In this document: piece after piece, positions 53,908 through 63,345 of the stretch
Position numbering within the stretch: the first letter of the stretch is position 1
Layout of the letters: each line of letters opens with the position of its first letter
Source of the DNA: Lentihominibacter hominis
GTDB taxonomy: Bacteria; Bacillota; Clostridia; Peptostreptococcales; Anaerovoracaceae
Direction of reading: 5' to 3'
Length of the DNA stretch: 64,000 nucleotides
Assembly: GCF_014385065.1 (NCBI RefSeq)
Contig: NZ_JACRTA010000001.1
Span: forward strand, 1 to 64,000
The notes under the pieces: generated by a model
What the model was told of the DNA's origin: nothing
Database searches by the model: none
Seen by the model: only the letters and a program-made list of their open reading frames with translations
Program-made: the position numbers and the translations under genes

Positions 53908-55605
53908 CTACTGTTTCCTATCCATCCCACACTGATATGCTCTTCCGAAAGCACAGGCATCTTTTTCAATCATTTCATAAAATCTGTATCCGCCGGAAAA
54001 ATTATAACAGTCAAAGCCTGTCTGCGAAAGGATCCTGCATGCTATATAGCTGCGAAGTCCCGTCTGACACATTACACAAATCTTTTTTGTATTATCAAGT
54101 TCATTTAACCTCTCTCTCAAATCATCCACAGGAATATTCACAAAACCATCTGCATGGCCCTCATTATATTCCTTCTCAGTCCTTGTATCCAGCAAAATCA
54201 CATCATTTCTTTCCCTAAGCTCATCTATATCATCCGGATGCAACTGCTTCACCAGTCCCTTTGAAATATTTTCTATCATGAATCCGGCCATATTTACGGG
54301 ATCCTTCGCCGATGAATACGGAGGGGCATATGCCAAATCCAAATCTTTTAACTGCACTGCCGTAAGCCCGACATTTATGGCAGTAGCCAGAACATCAATA
54401 CGTTTATCCACTCCATCATGGCCTATTATCTGTGCTCCGAGAAGTTTCAAAGAAGATTTTTCATATATGACTTTCATAGTCATTGTTGTAGCTTTCGGAT
54501 AATATTCCGCATGAGATAAAGGAGAAAGAATTATTTTGTCATAATCTATACCCAGTTTCTGCGCCTTTTTCTCATTGATCCCTGTCATAGCTACAGTAAG
54601 GTCAAAAACCTTGATCACTGAAGATCCTTGCGACCCTTTATAAATGCTGTGATCTCCGCATATATTGTCTGCAGCTATACGCCCCTGTTTATTAGCAGGA
54701 CCGGCCAGAGAAATAAGATCAGCTTCACCCGTAACAACATGTTTTACCTGTACGGCATCTCCCACCGCATAAATATCAGTTTCGGAAGTCTCCATAAACT
54801 CATTCACAACTATACTTCCCTTAATTCCCAGCTCAAGACCGGCCTTCTTAGCAAGAATCGTATCTGGGGTTACTCCCATAGCTAAAATCACCATATCAGC
54901 TTCAATAGGTTCATCATCTTTGAGTATGGCTTTTATTTTACCATTCTCATGCTGCAATTTCTCCACTGAACTTTTAAGTCTTATATTTACTCCTTTATCC
55001 CTGAGCTTTCCGTGTATCGCACAAACCATGTCTTTATCCAGCGGAGCCAGCAGCTGGTCAGGTCTCTGTACAATCGTTACGTCTATACCTTTTGCTGCAA
55101 GATTCTCAGCCAGCTCAAGGCTTATATATCCTCCTCCTGCAAGAAGAACTTTTCCGGGCTTTTTCAGTTCTACGAATTTTTTCACATTAAAAGTATCTTC
55201 AACTGTTCTCAATGTGAACACATTATGACTGTCCGTACCCTGCATCTGCGGTTTTGTGGGCATAGCTCCCGTCGAAAGCAGCAATTTGTCATATGACTCG
55301 ACTCGAACCTGTCCTGTATTGAGGTTCTTTACCGAAACAGTTTTTTCTTTAACATCTATAGAAACGACTTCATGAAGAACTCTTACATCTATTTTAAAAC
55401 GTTTCCAAAAACTCTCAGGTGTCTGAAGTGTCAGCTCCGATGGATTTTTGATGACACCTCCTACATAATACGGAAGCCCGCAATTAGCATACGAAACAAA
55501 TCCACTTCTCTCAAACACAACTATTTTGGCATCTTCATCAAGCCTTCTTATTCTTGCGGCTGCCGTAGCGCCTCCTGCGACGCCTCCTACAATAACTACT
55601 TTCAT
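53908..55605 (-). CDS. CoA-disulfide reductase fused to a rhodanese domain
   Basis: A 565-residue flavoprotein. VIVGGVAGGATAAARIRR (4-21) binds FAD; active-site Cys42 in YANCGLPYYVGG is the CoADR cysteine. A second dinucleotide motif is VLLAGGGYISLE. The C-terminal rhodanese domain (about 465-550) has catalytic Cys513 in CQTGLRS. The family reduces CoA disulfides, persulfides or polysulfides. It starts 134 bases before the 2-enoate reductase gene on the same strand. Confidence 0.92.
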   Translation of the reverse strand: MKVVIVGGVAGGATAAARIRRLDEDAKIVVFERSGFVSYANCGLPYYVGGVIKNPSELTLQTPESFWKRFKIDVRVLHEVVSIDVKEKTVSVKNLNTGQVRVESYDKLLLSTGAMPTKPQMQGTDSHNVFTLRTVEDTFNVKKFVELKKPGKVLLAGGGYISLELAENLAAKGIDVTIVQRPDQLLAPLDKDMVCAIHGKLRDKGVNIRLKSSVEKLQHENGKIKAILKDDEPIEADMVILAMGVTPDTILAKKAGLELGIKGSIVVNEFMETSETDIYAVGDAVQVKHVVTGEADLISLAGPANKQGRIAADNICGDHSIYKGSQGSSVIKVFDLTVAMTGINEKKAQKLGIDYDKIILSPLSHAEYYPKATTMTMKVIYEKSSLKLLGAQIIGHDGVDKRIDVLATAINVGLTAVQLKDLDLAYAPPYSSAKDPVNMAGFMIENISKGLVKQLHPDDIDELRERNDVILLDTRTEKEYNEGHADGFVNIPVDDLRERLNELDNTKKICVMCQTGLRSYIACRILSQTGFDCYNFSGGYRFYEMIEKDACAFGRAYQCGMDRKQ

Positions 55606-55637
55606 TATACCTCTTTAAAACCTCCTGTTTTATATCC

Positions 55638-56366
55638 TTACGCCCATCTAACAGGCGTTTCCTCCCCTATCTGCAAGATATCATTGTGAAGAGCCCGCAG
55701 CTTCGGAGTTATAAGCTGGTCCACATGCATATGCCCAAAGTACCATTTCTGAAATCTTCTGCCCTCTGACACGATCTCATACCAGTCCTCAAATATCTCA
55801 GGCAGATGATAATCATATTCTATTTCTTTTAGCCTTGAAATAAATTCTCTGGCAAAAAGAGGCGTCTCATGAGTTATCACATAATCTATCTCATGAAGGT
55901 TCTCCATAAGCTGCTTTCTTCCGTACCCTATTTCTTCAAGAGTCGGTTCTTCTTGTTTCCACCAAGTCTGTCCTTCTGTCCTTCTATCTATATCATTGGA
56001 ACGCGCCCCTCCGAAAACAAAAATATTATTCCCGTAAACTGAATATATCTCACCTCTCATCAAATGATACATACGATCTGAAACTTTATGAGCACGTCCG
56101 CCATTCCATCTTACTATATCCATTCCGGCAAGTAACACATGGTTCTCATGATTTCCATCTATGAAAACCACTGTTCCCGGAAACAGCTGCTGCAGCGTAT
56201 CCGCTTTGTAAATATAATCTTCGTTCCAAACATATCCGGCATCTCCTGCAATTATTAAAATATCTGTGTCTCTCATTTGACCTTTTTCATGAAGTCCGAA
56301 AAACGGAATGAAAGATCCATGTTTGTCTCCTGTTATAAAAATTCTTCCTGTCGTACATCCTGTCAT
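55638..56366 (-). CDS. Metallophosphoesterase
   Basis: A 242-residue calcineurin-like phosphoesterase: FITGDKHG (Asp/His), IIAGDAGYVW, FIDGNHENH and the late KWYFGHMHVD give all metal ligand motifs. The substrate is unknown. The ATG at 56366 is preferred to the TTG at 56378, which directly abuts the AGCAGG site. It follows the MBL gene by 20 bases. Confidence 0.85.
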   Translation of the reverse strand: MTGCTTGRIFITGDKHGSFIPFFGLHEKGQMRDTDILIIAGDAGYVWNEDYIYKADTLQQLFPGTVVFIDGNHENHVLLAGMDIVRWNGGRAHKVSDRMYHLMRGEIYSVYGNNIFVFGGARSNDIDRRTEGQTWWKQEEPTLEEIGYGRKQLMENLHEIDYVITHETPLFAREFISRLKEIEYDYHLPEIFEDWYEIVSEGRRFQKWYFGHMHVDQLITPKLRALHNDILQIGEETPVRWA

Positions 56367-56386
56367 ACTTTTATTCAACCTGCTTC

Positions 56387-57352
56387 TTACTTATGATAGT
56401 AGTATATACTGTTTCTTTCCTCGCGCGATATCTTCCCGGAATAATATAGATACTGAAGATGCGAAATAGCTTCCCCGGTAGCGAACCACTTCTGCGGTGC
56501 CGGGAATTCCTCCCAGTTTCTGCACTCTATCTCCCATGTCATATCTCTCGCCACCTCATACGGTGTCTTCCACTGGTCTCCCAGAATATAAACAGCCTCT
56601 GCCAATCTGTCTTCGTGATGTTTATAAAGCTCCTTTATGCGATCGTACATATTTTCCACAGGTGTTCCGTGAGCCGTCAAAAGCATCTTCACATCCAACT
56701 TTTCAACCTTGGCAAGACTGTCCAGATAATCCTGCAAGGGGTTATCTGCACTGAGTTCTATAGTTATGTTAGGTGTTATGGTCCCCAGTATATGATCGCC
56801 GCAAAACAATATTTTCTTTTCCTCATCATAAAGGCACATATGTCCTGGGGTATGTCCCGGAGTTTCTACAGCTTTAAGCTTATATCCTCCATATTCCAAC
56901 ACATCGCCTTCAGCAACATATGTAAAATCTATCTTACAGTCATGAACATACTTTCTTCCCGGGTGTATGTCTGTATTCCTTCCGAATTCCGCTTTCGGAA
57001 ATCCAAATTTTAAAAACATATCATCCAGTATTTTCCAATAAAGATTGCCTGCCTCAAAATTCATCAACTCTCCGTCAGTTTCCCCTGAATATATAATGCT
57101 TTCTTCCTTTGCAAATTTAGGTACCAGTCCGCAGTGATCGGAATGCAGATGGGTGATGAATACATCCGTTTTTTCTATACCTAATTCATCAAAAGCATTT
57201 CTCAGCGCCTCTTCACACTCAGGTCTGTTAAAACCTGTGTCTATGAGAAGATTCTTTTCACCTGTTATTATGTAGGCATTTATTTCCCTGAGAGGGTTAT
57301 TTGGCAAAGGCACTACTTTTCTGTATATATTATCTGCTATTTGGGTTAACAT
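56387..57352 (-). CDS. MBL-fold metallo-hydrolase
   Basis: A 321-residue metallo-beta-lactamase-fold hydrolase: THLHSDHCG (zinc HxHxDH), ETPGHTPGHMCLYD, FCGDHILG and LTAHGTP in order. The extended C-terminal helical domain resembles glyoxalase II-like members. It may hydrolyse a thioester, but the substrate is not determined. The ATG at 57352 follows AGGAGGAAAT. Confidence 0.88.
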   Translation of the reverse strand: MLTQIADNIYRKVVPLPNNPLREINAYIITGEKNLLIDTGFNRPECEEALRNAFDELGIEKTDVFITHLHSDHCGLVPKFAKEESIIYSGETDGELMNFEAGNLYWKILDDMFLKFGFPKAEFGRNTDIHPGRKYVHDCKIDFTYVAEGDVLEYGGYKLKAVETPGHTPGHMCLYDEEKKILFCGDHILGTITPNITIELSADNPLQDYLDSLAKVEKLDVKMLLTAHGTPVENMYDRIKELYKHHEDRLAEAVYILGDQWKTPYEVARDMTWEIECRNWEEFPAPQKWFATGEAISHLQYLYYSGKISREERNSIYYYHK

Positions 57353-57489
57353 ATTTCCTCCTGTGTAAAATATTATCTTTTCCGATTTCATTTAAAATCC
57401 GCATACCCATATATAATATCTATTATTTAATGATTTTGCAAGGTGATACAGTCAATAGAAAAAGCTATTTCATTTGTTCTAAAAAACCG

Positions 57490-57526
57490 CATACTAAAAC
57501 GCAGCAGAAAAACTACTGCGTTTCAA
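57490..57526 (-). terminator. Terminator of the molbindin gene
   Basis: AAACGCAGTAG and CTGCTGCGTTT form the stem on the minus strand with TTTAG after it, 30 bases past the stop. Confidence 0.6.
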
Positions 57527-57555
57527 AATCCCTCTTCAATATGTTTTTCTGTTTA

Positions 57556-57765
57556 TCAGTCCACGGCTACCATCACAGAAGTGGCTTTGATAACGGCATA
57601 TGCCTCCTTGCCTACCTCCAGACCCAGCTCTTCTATTGCCGTCATGGAAATCGTCGAACTTACAATATTGCCTCCGCCTATATCAATCTTCACAATTCCG
57701 TTTACAGCTCCTTTTTGTATATCTGTTATAGTACCCTTCAACTGATTTCTTGCACTAAGTTTCAT
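57556..57765 (-). CDS. Molbindin (Mop/TOBE domain protein)
   Basis: A 69-residue single-Mop-domain protein: SARNQLKGTITDIQKGAVNGIVKIDIGGG followed by SSTISMTAIEELGLEVGKEAYAVIKATSVM is the complete fold. It oligomerises to bind molybdate or tungstate. The ATG at 57765 follows GGAGG. No mod transport genes are adjacent, so it probably buffers oxyanion for molybdo- or tungsto-enzymes elsewhere. Confidence 0.9.
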   Translation of the reverse strand: MKLSARNQLKGTITDIQKGAVNGIVKIDIGGGNIVSSTISMTAIEELGLEVGKEAYAVIKATSVMVAVD

Positions 57766-57931
57766 CGTGTTACCTCCTTGTATATTACATAGTATAGTTT
57801 GGATAAGTATATCACAAATTATCAAAAAAAAATATTATTTCCTCAACTTTTTAACACTCATAGTCTAAAAAGGAATTAAACATTTTGTCCGGCATAATAT
57901 TATCTATAAAAATATTATCTCGGAGGTCATA

Positions 57932-59770
57932 ATGAATTACGATGTTATTATAATAGGAGCCGGCCTATCCGGTCTGTCATCTGCAGCACTGCTTGCAAAA
58001 CGCGGACTTAAAGTAGCTGTAGTAGAGCACAGCTCTTCACCGGGCGGATCCTGCGGAATCTTCAAAAGAAAAGACGCCATCTTCGATCAAGGCGCAGCCA
58101 TGCTTTACGGATTCGGAGAAAAAGGATTCAATACTCACAGATTTCTTTTCAACTGTCTTGAAGAAAACATACAGATGATTAAACACGATCTGCTCTATAC
58201 CGTAAATTACTGCGGACAAAAAATCAGATTTCATGCGGATACAGAAAAATTCACCGAAGAATTAGCTAAAATTTTCCCGCATCAGAAATCCAACATAAAA
58301 AAATTTTATAAAGACATGGAAAAAATGTACCATCACGTTATAAGCGGAACACCAACCTACACAACTCCAGATCAGACTAATCCAAAGGAAGCACTGAAAG
58401 GATTGCTGCACCATCCCGTATCTTATATCAAATTCATGTCATATCTAAATAAAAACGCAGAACAGCTTCTGAAAAAATACTTTACCGATCCTAAAATATT
58501 CAATTTCTTTGACAAACTTACGTCTACTTACTGTTATGCTACGGTATCAGAGGCGCCTGCTATTTTAGCTGCAGTAATGTTCATTGACAATCATGAAGGC
58601 GGAAGTTTCTATCCTGCAGGGTCCACCCTCTTTCTTCCGGGTAAACTGGAGAAAATCATTGAGGAAAACAGAGGCGATATGTACTATAACTGTAATGTTA
58701 AAAAACTTCTGCTCGATAAAGATTCCTGCACAGGTGTTATAACAGATACCAAAACCATTCTTTATGCACCTTACGTGATATACTCGGGAACAGTATGGGA
58801 TCTTTATAATCATCTGCTTCCGGAAGCTGCGGTTAACGCTGAAGATAAGAATCGAATAAACCTCATGAAACCGACATATCCCAGCACAGTTCTTTACACT
58901 ATAGTACAAAAATCCGTCATACCTGACAGTACATGTCCTATAGAAATGCTGGTTTCTGATCCTTCTAAAATCGATGAAAACGAAATAACACTATATATAC
59001 TCAGCATAGACGACCACAGCCTATGTGATCCTGATCATCATACTGTCATAGCCATAGGCCCCAGTTTTAAAAACTGGAATGACACAGACCGCTATGAAAG
59101 TCTAAAAGAAATTGAAACAGAACGAATATTGAATGTAATCGAAAAACGTTTCCCGGGGTTCAGGGACGCACTTATCTTCCACGAAATAGCCACCCCTAAG
59201 ACCATTGAAAGATATACGATGAAACCGGGAGGAGCTGTTGCAGGCCCCAAGCAAATGCTTGGTCAACACATGCTGAAACGTCAGCATATAAAAACAAAAT
59301 GGCATGGTCTGTTATGCTGCGGAGAATCTACCGTTATGGGAACAGGCACCCCTGCAGTAACAGCATCAGCTATCGCAGCTGCAAATGTCATCTTAAAAGA
59401 AACGAAATCTGAGCTTTACAAATGGAAACCCGGTATGAAAAATTATGTAGATATATTAAAAGCTCCTATAGAAAAAGATGATATATACAGATATTATCCT
59501 TCCGCTGAAGCCAATATCATGAGAGAAGCTTCAAAGTGCATGCTCTGTGAAAAGCCTTCATGTTGCAAAGATCATCATACTATAATACCGGATATCATGA
59601 GAAGATGTGCATGCGGTAATTTTTACGGAGCATACAAAGCTGCCAAAGCCCATATAACAGATATCAGCGATGACGGGCTCACTAAAAGCTGGGAAAAAAA
59701 CTGCATAAAAAATGATCCTGTAAAAATACATTCAATAATATCTTATCTGTTTAATTTTCTTCTTCCGTAA
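57932..59770 (+). CDS. Phytoene-desaturase-like flavoprotein with C-terminal Cys-rich domain
   Basis: A 612-residue COG1233-type protein. The FAD motif GAGLSGLSSAALLAKRG (9-25), the second R-G-rich EHSSSPGGSCG (33-43) and the C-terminal FAD segment CGESTVMGTGTPAVTASA (about 469-486) are clear. After the oxidoreductase (about 530) comes EASKCMLCEKPSCC (532-545) then IIPD and GNFYGAYKAAKA. This resembles the 4Fe-4S domain (Fer4_20) usually N-terminal in GltD and DPYD; the usual CP after the third Cys reads HH. Its 3' end overlaps the convergent ABC permease gene by 28 bases. A role in carotenoids is not supported by neighbours. Confidence 0.85.
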   Translation: MNYDVIIIGAGLSGLSSAALLAKRGLKVAVVEHSSSPGGSCGIFKRKDAIFDQGAAMLYGFGEKGFNTHRFLFNCLEENIQMIKHDLLYTVNYCGQKIRFHADTEKFTEELAKIFPHQKSNIKKFYKDMEKMYHHVISGTPTYTTPDQTNPKEALKGLLHHPVSYIKFMSYLNKNAEQLLKKYFTDPKIFNFFDKLTSTYCYATVSEAPAILAAVMFIDNHEGGSFYPAGSTLFLPGKLEKIIEENRGDMYYNCNVKKLLLDKDSCTGVITDTKTILYAPYVIYSGTVWDLYNHLLPEAAVNAEDKNRINLMKPTYPSTVLYTIVQKSVIPDSTCPIEMLVSDPSKIDENEITLYILSIDDHSLCDPDHHTVIAIGPSFKNWNDTDRYESLKEIETERILNVIEKRFPGFRDALIFHEIATPKTIERYTMKPGGAVAGPKQMLGQHMLKRQHIKTKWHGLLCCGESTVMGTGTPAVTASAIAAANVILKETKSELYKWKPGMKNYVDILKAPIEKDDIYRYYPSAEANIMREASKCMLCEKPSCCKDHHTIIPDIMRRCACGNFYGAYKAAKAHITDISDDGLTKSWEKNCIKNDPVKIHSIISYLFNFLLP

Positions 59771-60606
59771 AAAAACATCATAGTAATGAAAAACAGAAAG
59801 ACCGATGTAATAACGATAAAAATAATGCTTCCCCGAATTGTCAGTACGCTTCCGTCTCTACAGAAAATCACTCCCATCATTTCCTTAAACGCTTCCGTCC
59901 CCTGACTTCCGCCGGCAGAAAAACTTTCATCTATCATATCTTCTGTTAATATCCGGCGGAACAGGACGGCGCCATGAGCCGTAGGAACACATTGAACAAC
60001 AGCCTGAACATATTCAGGCATCTGTCCCATAGGTATATATATACCTGTCAGAAAGCCTATCAGGGCGCCTATGATAGTACATTCAGCCGCCAGTGCATTA
60101 CTGTTTCTGATAAAAGAAACGAAGAACATGACAACAGAGGAATTTGCAAAAGTAGTCAGCAATATAACAAACAGCAGCTTCATTTCATTGCCTGATATTA
60201 TATTTCTGTCATATCTTATTTCTATGTACGCCGCCGATACCATAAGCAAAAGAAGCGTCATGATTATCCCTATTATGACTGCACATAATATATAACCTCC
60301 AAGTATTCCTGTTTCATTTACGGGTGAAGTTATGAAATCTTTATCTATACGTTTCATCTTATCTTCCACCATAACTGCATAAGCTCCCATAGTTGTTGTT
60401 ACTGAAGTTATCGCTAAAATTCCTGATACCATCCATGCATCTGTTATTAACTCTATATCCTCCGATCCGGAAAGACTGCCAAGCAAATTATCTCGAAGAA
60501 AAAGTATATAAAGAAGAACAATTATTATCTCTGCTAAAAATGACAGCATCACTGCTGCCCTGTCTTTAAAAAAAATATTTAAATTCCTCATACAGAAACT
60601 AATCAT
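59743..60606 (-). CDS. ABC-2 type transporter permease
   Basis: A 287-residue membrane subunit with six hydrophobic segments and the ABC-2 pattern FLTGIYIPMGQMPEYVQAVVQCVPTAHG (about 186-213). It partners the ATPase just upstream (8-base overlap). DrrB/Nod-like exporters handle drugs or lipids; no immunity or toxin gene is close. Its last 28 bases overlap the opposite-strand flavoprotein gene. Confidence 0.88.
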   Translation of the reverse strand: MISFCMRNLNIFFKDRAAVMLSFLAEIIIVLLYILFLRDNLLGSLSGSEDIELITDAWMVSGILAITSVTTTMGAYAVMVEDKMKRIDKDFITSPVNETGILGGYILCAVIIGIIMTLLLLMVSAAYIEIRYDRNIISGNEMKLLFVILLTTFANSSVVMFFVSFIRNSNALAAECTIIGALIGFLTGIYIPMGQMPEYVQAVVQCVPTAHGAVLFRRILTEDMIDESFSAGGSQGTEAFKEMMGVIFCRDGSVLTIRGSIIFIVITSVFLFFITMMFFYGRRKLNR

Positions 60607-61513
60607 GTGCTTTTCTCCCGATAATAGCTATATAAGCTTCATCCATATTGCCTTTCAGCACTTCAAAATCCGTAAACCTTCCTCTGCAAACTTTTAATAA
60701 TTCCAATGCTTCCAATGTGCTGCCTATCTCCAATACAAAATTTTTACTTTGAATCTTATACTTTATTCCCCTACTATCAAGAGTATGTTTAAGTATAAAA
60801 TCATCTGCCGCAGTCAAGATCAATCTGTCAGAAGAAAATCGTGATTTAAGTTCTCCCGGGCTTCCTTCTGCCTCTATATGTCCTTTCTTCATAACTATGA
60901 TCTTATCGGCTCCTGCAGCTTCTTCCATATAATGAGTAGTCAGTATTACAGTCATATTCTTTAAACGCCTTACAGAATTTATCATATCCCATATAGACTT
61001 TCTTATCTGTGGATCAAGTCCTGTCGTAGGCTCATCAAGAAATAAAATTTTCGGATCATTAATCAATGCTCTTGCTATATCACACCTTCTCTTCTGACCT
61101 CCGGACAATATACCGTACTTTCTGTCCAGCAAATGGTATACGCCTGCCGATTCTGATATTTTTCTTATCTTTTCCTCCAAGCTCTTGCCTCTTAAGCCAT
61201 AAAACCTGCCCCTCAGACAAAAATTTTCAGCCACAGTAAGATATTCATCTAAGACTCCGTTTTGAAAAACAACGCCTATCTTTTTTCTTATCGCTCTGTT
61301 ATCTTCTCCCAAAATCATATCATCTATAAATACAAGTCCGCCATCAGGCTCCTTATATGTACATAAAATATCTACAGTAGTAGATTTTCCGGCTCCATTG
61401 GGGCCTAAAACAGCCAGCATCTCTCCTTCATCTGCAGTAAAACTGATACCGTCCACAGCTTTATTTTTCCCGTAATACTTTTTAAGTCCATATACTTGTA
61501 TAGCCTGCGCCAT
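60599..61513 (-). CDS. ABC transporter ATP-binding protein
   Basis: A 304-residue DrrA-like ATPase. Walker A GPNGAGKST (about 36-44), Q-loop VVFQNG, signature LSGGQKRR, Walker B ILFLDEPTTGLDP and the H-loop TTHYMEEA are all intact, followed by a C-terminal extension of about 85 residues as in drug exporters. ATG at 61513 follows GAGGGG; the frame continues upstream without a ribosome site and is ignored. Confidence 0.92.
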   Translation of the reverse strand: MAQAIQVYGLKKYYGKNKAVDGISFTADEGEMLAVLGPNGAGKSTTVDILCTYKEPDGGLVFIDDMILGEDNRAIRKKIGVVFQNGVLDEYLTVAENFCLRGRFYGLRGKSLEEKIRKISESAGVYHLLDRKYGILSGGQKRRCDIARALINDPKILFLDEPTTGLDPQIRKSIWDMINSVRRLKNMTVILTTHYMEEAAGADKIIVMKKGHIEAEGSPGELKSRFSSDRLILTAADDFILKHTLDSRGIKYKIQSKNFVLEIGSTLEALELLKVCRGRFTDFEVLKGNMDEAYIAIIGRKAHD

Positions 61514-61667
61514 TGGCTCTTTCCCCTCTCTAAGATCATATTGTGAACGTAAAATTACATTTAAATAATATGATTCACCGTAAAGAAAAAGACCCGCAAG
61601 CCATTTGATGGGGAGGATTATGACCTGCAAAGTCTTCTCTGTCTGTTTATTATTGAATTACTGTTTC

Positions 61668-62690
61668 CTATCTTTGCACTCTTCCGCTTCCGTCGCCTTC
61701 TGCCAGAGTCTTTACTTCATCTACAGAAACTCTATTGAAATCTCCTTCTATAGAATGTTTCAAACATGATGCAGCAACTGCAAACTCAAGAGCATCTTTA
61801 TCCTTCATACCGCTGTAAAGACCATATATTAGACCTGCTCCGAAACTGTCGCCTCCTCCTACACGATCTACTATACGTACATCATATTGTTTTGAAAAAT
61901 ATGTGTCGTTTTCAGCACTCAGCATAGCCGCCCACTTATTATCACTGGCTGATATGCTAGTACGCAAAGTAACAGCCACATACTTGAAGCCAAATCGTTC
62001 CTTCAGCTGCCGAGCTACTGAAACATATCCGTCGTGATTCAGTTTCCCGCCTGTCACATCAGTCCCCTCAGCTTTGATGCCGAATACTTTTTCCGCATCC
62101 TCTTCATTGGCTATACATACATCCACATAACGCATGAGTGTGCCCATAACTCTGCATGCTTCTTCACTGCTCCATAATTTCTTTCTGAAATTAAGATCGC
62201 AGCTTACAGTAAGTCCCTGTTTTTTGGCTTCTGCACACGCCTCCTCACATAATTCTGCGACATTTTCCCCAAGAGCCGGAGTTATTCCGGTAAAATGAAA
62301 CCATTCTGCACCGTTAAAAATATCCTCCCAGTCAAAATCTCCTTTCCCGGCAGAAGCTATAGATGATCCTGCTCTGTCATATATTACTTTTGACGGCCGC
62401 TGGGATGCTCCCGTCTCAAGATAATATATCCCTACTCTGTCTCCCCCTCTTGATATCTTACTTGTATCTACTCCGAAATAAGCCAAACTTCTCACTGCTG
62501 ATTCACCTATATCATGGTCAGGCAGCTTTGTTACAAAAGCTGTATCCATGCCAAAATTAGCAAGAGAAACAGCAACATTTGCTTCTCCTCCGCCAAATGT
62601 AGCCTCCATTTTATCATTCTGAAAGAATCTGAGATATCCCTCAGGTTTCAAACGCAGCATTATCTCTCCGAATGTTACTATTTTAGCCAT
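61668..62690 (-). CDS. kdgK: 2-dehydro-3-deoxygluconate kinase (PfkB family)
   Basis: A 340-residue ribokinase-family sugar kinase. FGGGEANVAVSLANFG (about 32-47) is the N-terminal signature; DRVGGGDSFGAGLIYGL (about 272-288) holds the catalytic Asp and anion hole. The 8-base overlap with the KDPG aldolase gene and its UxaA neighbour support KDG as the substrate. Confidence 0.9.
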   Translation of the reverse strand: MAKIVTFGEIMLRLKPEGYLRFFQNDKMEATFGGGEANVAVSLANFGMDTAFVTKLPDHDIGESAVRSLAYFGVDTSKISRGGDRVGIYYLETGASQRPSKVIYDRAGSSIASAGKGDFDWEDIFNGAEWFHFTGITPALGENVAELCEEACAEAKKQGLTVSCDLNFRKKLWSSEEACRVMGTLMRYVDVCIANEEDAEKVFGIKAEGTDVTGGKLNHDGYVSVARQLKERFGFKYVAVTLRTSISASDNKWAAMLSAENDTYFSKQYDVRIVDRVGGGDSFGAGLIYGLYSGMKDKDALEFAVAASCLKHSIEGDFNRVSVDEVKTLAEGDGSGRVQR

Positions 62691-63345
62691 TGTTTCTGCT
62701 CCTCACTTTCTCTATGATCTCTACAGCTCTCCTGCACTGAACTGTCACTTCATTCCATTTTTCGTTATCAAGCATATCCTTCTTCACCATAAATGAGCCT
62801 CCGCACGCTGCCACTTCTTTACTTGACATATAATCTGACAGATTGTCAAGAGAGATTCCACCTGTAGGCATAAATCTGATTCCCTGGTATGGAGCAGCAT
62901 AAGCTTTTATAGTCTTTATCCCTCCAAACTGCTCAGCGGGAAAGAATTTTATAATTTTCAATCCATAGCTCATAGCCTTCTCTATTTCAGTAGGTGTAAG
63001 ACACCCGGGAAATACAGGCATATTAATACTGATGCAATATTCAATCACATCACTGTTAGATCCCGGACTAACGATAAACTGTGCACCTGCCGCACAAGCC
63101 TGTCTTGCCTGTTCTATAGACAATACTGTTCCTGCTCCCACAAGCATATTAGGGCAACTTTCTCTCATGGTTTTAATGGTTTTATCCGCTCCCGCCGCCC
63201 TGAATGTCACTTCGGCTACCGGTACACCACCGTCACTCAATGCTCTTGCCAGCTTCTCTGCATTCTCAGTCTTTTCAAGCTTTATTACAGGAACAATACC
63301 AATACGACTTATTTGTGATGATATATGCTCATAATTCTCATTCAT
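62683..63345 (-). CDS. eda: KDPG/KHG aldolase
   Basis: A 220-residue class I aldolase cleaving KDPG to pyruvate and glyceraldehyde 3-phosphate. VAEVTFRA (Glu), GAGTVLSIEQ, IVSPG, FPGCLTPTE, Schiff-base lysine in KIIKFFPAE and MPTGGISLDN are visible. It overlaps the next gene by 4 bases, within a single operon. Confidence 0.94.
   Translation of the reverse strand: MNENYEHISSQISRIGIVPVIKLEKTENAEKLARALSDGGVPVAEVTFRAAGADKTIKTMRESCPNMLVGAGTVLSIEQARQACAAGAQFIVSPGSNSDVIEYCISINMPVFPGCLTPTEIEKAMSYGLKIIKFFPAEQFGGIKTIKAYAAPYQGIRFMPTGGISLDNLSDYMSSKEVAACGGSFMVKKDMLDNEKWNEVTVQCRRAVEIIEKVRSRNNG

Noticed and set aside
57932..59770. Carotenoid biosynthesis
   Set aside because: The protein has the CrtI-like FAD fold, but there are no other carotenoid genes nearby and the C-terminal cysteine domain is atypical for a desaturase.
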